The notes under the pieces are model-generated. The model had not been told where the DNA came from. It ran no database searches and saw nothing but the letters and a program-made list of their open reading frames with translations. 64,000 nucleotides of DNA, taken from contig JBMOMJ010000029.1 of assembly GCA_049324695.1 (NCBI GenBank), positions 1 through 64,000 on the forward strand, written 5' to 3'. The position numbers and the translations under genes are program-made. The stretch comes from PMG-095 sp049324695. GTDB taxonomy: Bacteria; Myxococcota_A; Polyangia; Polyangiales; Polyangiaceae. Shown here piece by piece: positions 60,945 through 64,000 of this stretch. The first letter of the stretch is position 1, and each line of letters opens with the position of its first letter.

Positions 60945-62777
60945 TCAGTCTAGAGAAAAGCGTGCGAGATAACTCGAGCGGTCGACCTTGAGATCTTTCG
61001 GCTGCTCATTGCGAAACAGAAGGCAGTTCTCCAGCACGAGCGCGTCCATATCGGTGCCCATGAAGCAGCGGTACGAGTCCTCCGGAGTGTTCACGATTGG
61101 CTCGCCCCGAACATTGAAGCTCGTGTTGATTAACACCGCGCAGCCGGTGCGCCGCTCGAAAGCCTTGAGCAAGCGATAGAAACGTGGATGAGTCTCCGCG
61201 TCGACAGTTTGCACGCGTGCCGAGTAGTCGACGTGAGTGATCGCAGGAATCGCCGAGCGCACCTGCCTTACGCGGTCGAGCCCAGATTCTCCACCGTTGC
61301 CGTCGGGGGTCACGCACAGACCGGCCTTCACGGGCGCCACTAGCAGCATGTAGGGGCTGTCCTCGTTCGGGCGCATTTCGAAATACTCGTGCACGCGCTC
61401 ACGTAAAACGGCAGGCGCGAACGGCCGAAACGACTCACGGAACTTGATCTTCAGGTTCATCACGCTCTGCATTTTCGGAGAGCGTGCATCCCCCAAAATC
61501 GAGCGCGACCCGAGCGCGCGCGGTCCGAATTCCATGCGACCCGCGCAATGCCCCACGACCTGCTCCGTAGCGATTAGCTCCGCCACGCGTTCGAGCAGCT
61601 CATCCTCGTTCTCATAGTGGTGGTATATGGCACCGATCGAGTCGAGGTACTGCCGCACCTCGGCATCGCTGTACGCCGGCCCCAGCAATGAGCCGCGTTG
61701 TCGATCCGAGCCCGCCGAGGTTCTGGGCTCGTCGAGCAACTGGTGCCAGACGAACATGGCCGCGCCGAGCGCGCCGCCGGCATCACCAGCTGCTGGCTGA
61801 ATCCAGATATTCTCGAAGGGCCCTTCGCGCAGCAGCTTTCCGTTGGCCACGCAGTTCAGAGCGACACCGCCAGCCATTACCAGGTTCTTCGAGCCGGTCA
61901 GGTTCTGCGCGTGACGAGCAATGCGCATCACGATTTCCTCGGTCACTGCCTGAATCGACGCAGCGATGTCCATCTCGCGCTCGCTGACGGGTGATTCCGG
62001 TTTTCTCGGCGGACCGCCGAACAAGCGATCCATGCGTGACGACGTCATCACATCGCGGTTACAGTACGCGAAGTAGTCCATATTGAGCCGAAAAGAGCCG
62101 TCCTCCTTCAGCTCCAGGAGCTTCTCCAAAATCACGTCCGCATACTTGGGCTTGCCGTACGGCGCGAGCCCCATCAGCTTGTATTCGCCGCTATTGACCT
62201 TGAAACCGGTGAAATAGGTAAAGGCTGAGTAGAGCAAGCCAAGCGAGTGCGGGAAACGCAGCTCCTGTAGAATATCGATGTGGTTGCCCCGACCGACGCC
62301 GATGCTACCGGTCGCCCACTCCCCAACGCCATCGAGCGTGAGGATGGCGGCGTCCTCGAATGGCGACGGGAAAAACGCGCTAGCGGCGTGCGACTCGTGG
62401 TGCTCGAGAAATAGAAAGCGACGTGAATAGCGGCGCTCGAGGCCACGATCGAGCTCGCGCACGGTATGCAGTTTTTGGCGTAGCCAGGCCGGTACGCCGA
62501 GCGCGAACAGCTTGAAGCCCAGGGGCCATTCGGCCAAATACGTTTCGAGAATGCGCTCGAACTTGAGCAAGGGCTTGTCGTAGAACGCTACGAAGTCGAG
62601 ATCCTCGATGCGTATTCCACCTTGCTGCAGGCACGAGCGGATCGCGAGCGCCGGAAAGCCAGCATCGTGCTTCTTTCGGGAAAAGCGCTCTTCTTGAGAC
62701 GCAGCCACGATTTCGCCGTCGACCACCAAGCAGGCGGCGCTATCGTGATAGAAGGCGGATATCCCGAGTATGTTCAT
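60945..62777 (-). CDS. Carbamoyltransferase, NodU/CmcH family
   Basis: A 610-residue enzyme from ATG 62777, with GGAG upstream. It opens N-I-L-G-I-S-A-F-Y-H-D-S-A-A. The N-terminal Kae1-like half contains the H-H-E-S-H-A-A-S-A metal-binding histidines and G-G-V-A-L-N-C-V-A-N. The C-terminal YrdC-like half has R-M-E-F-G-P-R-A-L-G and N-T-S-F-N. These enzymes make carbamoyl-adenylate from carbamoyl phosphate and ATP and transfer the carbamoyl group to a hydroxyl, often on sugars. Here the acceptor is probably a glycan or its precursor, since SxtJ, DUF5989 and sugar-processing genes adjoin. Confidence 0.95.
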   Translation of the reverse strand: MNILGISAFYHDSAACLVVDGEIVAASQEERFSRKKHDAGFPALAIRSCLQQGGIRIEDLDFVAFYDKPLLKFERILETYLAEWPLGFKLFALGVPAWLRQKLHTVRELDRGLERRYSRRFLFLEHHESHAASAFFPSPFEDAAILTLDGVGEWATGSIGVGRGNHIDILQELRFPHSLGLLYSAFTYFTGFKVNSGEYKLMGLAPYGKPKYADVILEKLLELKEDGSFRLNMDYFAYCNRDVMTSSRMDRLFGGPPRKPESPVSEREMDIAASIQAVTEEIVMRIARHAQNLTGSKNLVMAGGVALNCVANGKLLREGPFENIWIQPAAGDAGGALGAAMFVWHQLLDEPRTSAGSDRQRGSLLGPAYSDAEVRQYLDSIGAIYHHYENEDELLERVAELIATEQVVGHCAGRMEFGPRALGSRSILGDARSPKMQSVMNLKIKFRESFRPFAPAVLRERVHEYFEMRPNEDSPYMLLVAPVKAGLCVTPDGNGGESGLDRVRQVRSAIPAITHVDYSARVQTVDAETHPRFYRLLKAFERRTGCAVLINTSFNVRGEPIVNTPEDSYRCFMGTDMDALVLENCLLFRNEQPKDLKVDRSSYLARFSLD

Positions 62778-62907
62778 GTCCGCGACTCCCCAAGCGCGTG
62801 CCTTGATCGGGCCCAATTCGAATCAATGACCGTTCGAGTCGACCCGCATACCACCTTTGCTCGAATCGTTCTGTACCACGGGCAGGAGAGCAAGGGAAGC
62901 GCGCGGG

Positions 62908-64000
62908 TCAGCGTAACTCCTCGGAGCGGAGCAATGCCTCGAGGGATCGGGGCTCCACCCAATCTAGCCCCGGTGCGACCCGGCGCCGGCGCAGGTATGG
63001 CGCCAGCGCGGCGAATTGACGGCGCGCGTCCCTCTGGTGCGGCTCGTAGTACCAAGGCAAGCTCGACGAATCGAGCAAGAACACTTGATGCTCAGTCAAG
63101 AGCGCGCGTGCTCCTTCGAATTCGCTGCGCGAGCGGAAGAACGCAAATGTCACCTGGGGGTCCGCGACCAGTGAAAGAGCGGCAGGGATTGCGACTTCGC
63201 CCAGGCTCACCACGAGCGGCTTGGGTACGTTGGCCAGCGCAGCGCTCATACTGGGCAGAGTGACGGGTTCGGTGCGCCATTTTCCTTCGGGCAGGCGTGC
63301 CTGTGCCGAGCGCACACTCGCAAAGGCACCCGTTCCGAGCAGGCTGAACAGCAGAATGTGTTGTGGCCACCCCGAATGCGAGCCGAGGTACCAAGCAACG
63401 GCAACCACGATGGCGCAGGTCGACGGCAGCAAATAGCGGACGTTGCTGAGCCTCATCCCCCCGAGCGCTGCATCCATCACGGCTAGCGGAACCAGCACAG
63501 CGCAAAGGAGCCCGAGCACGAGCAGACGTGCGCCCGGTGGGGCCTTTCGAAGCAGCGCAAATAACGCGATGCCGACGAGCGCGTAGGCGGCCAGCATGCG
63601 TAACGGCGAGGAAACGTTGGCGATGCCGTCGAGGGATAACCACACGCCGTGCCCGAGCGCGTAGCTCAAATGGTCGAAGTACTGCGGCATGCGGGAGCGC
63701 CCCAGCCAGCTGACTTGTGGTGCGACTCGTTCGCTCCAGAACAGCGCGCAGCTCACGAGCCAAGGTGCGGCAACGGCTAAAGCCAGCGTTGCGCTGGCAG
63801 CGAAGTGCTTGGCTGCCTGTCGCGAATGGATGGCTACGTGCGCGACGTGCAACGCCAAGATGACCACTGAAAAAAGGTGCGCCCACAACATCAGCGCGGT
63901 CAGTAGCGCGTACAAAGCCCAGGCGCGGAGGCGACGCGTACGGACTGCGTGTAACAGCGCTGCCGTTGAGGCGAGCAAAGTAAATGTCCAAAGCGAGTAC
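62908..64000 (-). CDS. Membrane glycosyltransferase-like protein, partial at window edge
   Basis: The open frame continues to the right end of the window with no start codon that must be used, so the 5' end lies outside. The visible part is about 364 residues. Seven or eight hydrophobic helices occupy its first 200 residues, followed by a soluble domain of about 150. The style (S-L-W-T-F-T-L-L-A-S, A-L-M-L-W-A-H-L-F-S) resembles the C-terminal half of GT39/ArnT-like enzymes; the catalytic N-terminal loop is not in view. It lies 130 bases upstream of the carbamoyltransferase gene and is probably part of the same locus. Confidence 0.65.
   Translation of the reverse strand, partial: YSLWTFTLLASTAALLHAVRTRRLRAWALYALLTALMLWAHLFSVVILALHVAHVAIHSRQAAKHFAASATLALAVAAPWLVSCALFWSERVAPQVSWLGRSRMPQYFDHLSYALGHGVWLSLDGIANVSSPLRMLAAYALVGIALFALLRKAPPGARLLVLGLLCAVLVPLAVMDAALGGMRLSNVRYLLPSTCAIVVAVAWYLGSHSGWPQHILLFSLLGTGAFASVRSAQARLPEGKWRTEPVTLPSMSAALANVPKPLVVSLGEVAIPAALSLVADPQVTFAFFRSRSEFEGARALLTEHQVFLLDSSSLPWYYEPHQRDARRQFAALAPYLRRRRVAPGLDWVEPRSLEALLRSEELR

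Overview
The window looks like chromosomal DNA of a GC-rich predatory or saprophytic myxobacterium, most likely class Polyangia (Myxococcota). This is inferred from gene style, not from a marker gene: membrane Ser/Thr kinases with periplasmic or PEGA-like tails, TPR/PEGA envelope proteins, many lipoproteins with long Gly/Ser/Ala linkers, von Willebrand A lipoproteins, a PGRS-like glycine-rich lipoprotein, and a TonB receptor carrying TPR and PEGA modules. No rRNA or tRNA gene was recognised.

Layout. 0.2-9.5 kb: a DUF559 nuclease-like protein, an expansin-like lipoprotein, a kinase with a cyclic-nucleotide domain, a translationally coupled kinase/envelope operon (3.9-8.2 kb) and a GH10 xylanase lipoprotein. 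9.6-13 kb: a TPP riboswitch followed by thiC and a PaaK-like adenylate-forming enzyme. 13-20 kb: a Tat-exported flavin amine oxidase, then an operon of a PEGA-tailed kinase, a TPR-PEGA-TonB receptor and a small lipoprotein, closed by a clear hairpin. 20-26 kb: two tandem VWA lipoproteins facing a large winged-helix/AAA regulator, with a 10-bp-stem hairpin at the junction. 26-33 kb: two paralogous FVDDP-motif proteins, an AlkD-type glycosylase, an anti-sigma/STAS partner-switch pair, a TPR envelope protein, a group II truncated haemoglobin and a VanW-domain protein.

33.2-35.6 kb is the most unusual part. A REP-associated tyrosine transposase (RAYT) of lower GC sits between two unrelated non-coding tandem arrays: units of about 92 bp upstream, and a composite array of 65- and 78-bp units downstream that contains REP-like palindromes. 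Just downstream is an RseP-like membrane protein whose zinc-protease motifs have decayed.

36.7-49.6 kb: housekeeping and repair genes (hslO, yacG, glycyl-tRNA synthetase, ada, alkB), an esterase, an MFS exporter and a minus-strand run linking two envelope-type proteins, a PGRS-like lipoprotein and a pyruvate-oxidase-like TPP enzyme.

49.7-64 kb is a surface-glycan locus: three membrane-anchored SGNH hydrolase-fold proteins, two to three GT-C type membrane glycosyltransferases, a DUF5989 protein, a UDP-sugar dehydrogenase, a sugar epimerase, a GT2 transferase, an SxtJ-family protein and a NodU/CmcH carbamoyltransferase. Together they suggest synthesis of an acidic, acylated and possibly carbamoylated cell-surface or secreted glycan. 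The last gene runs off the right end of the window.
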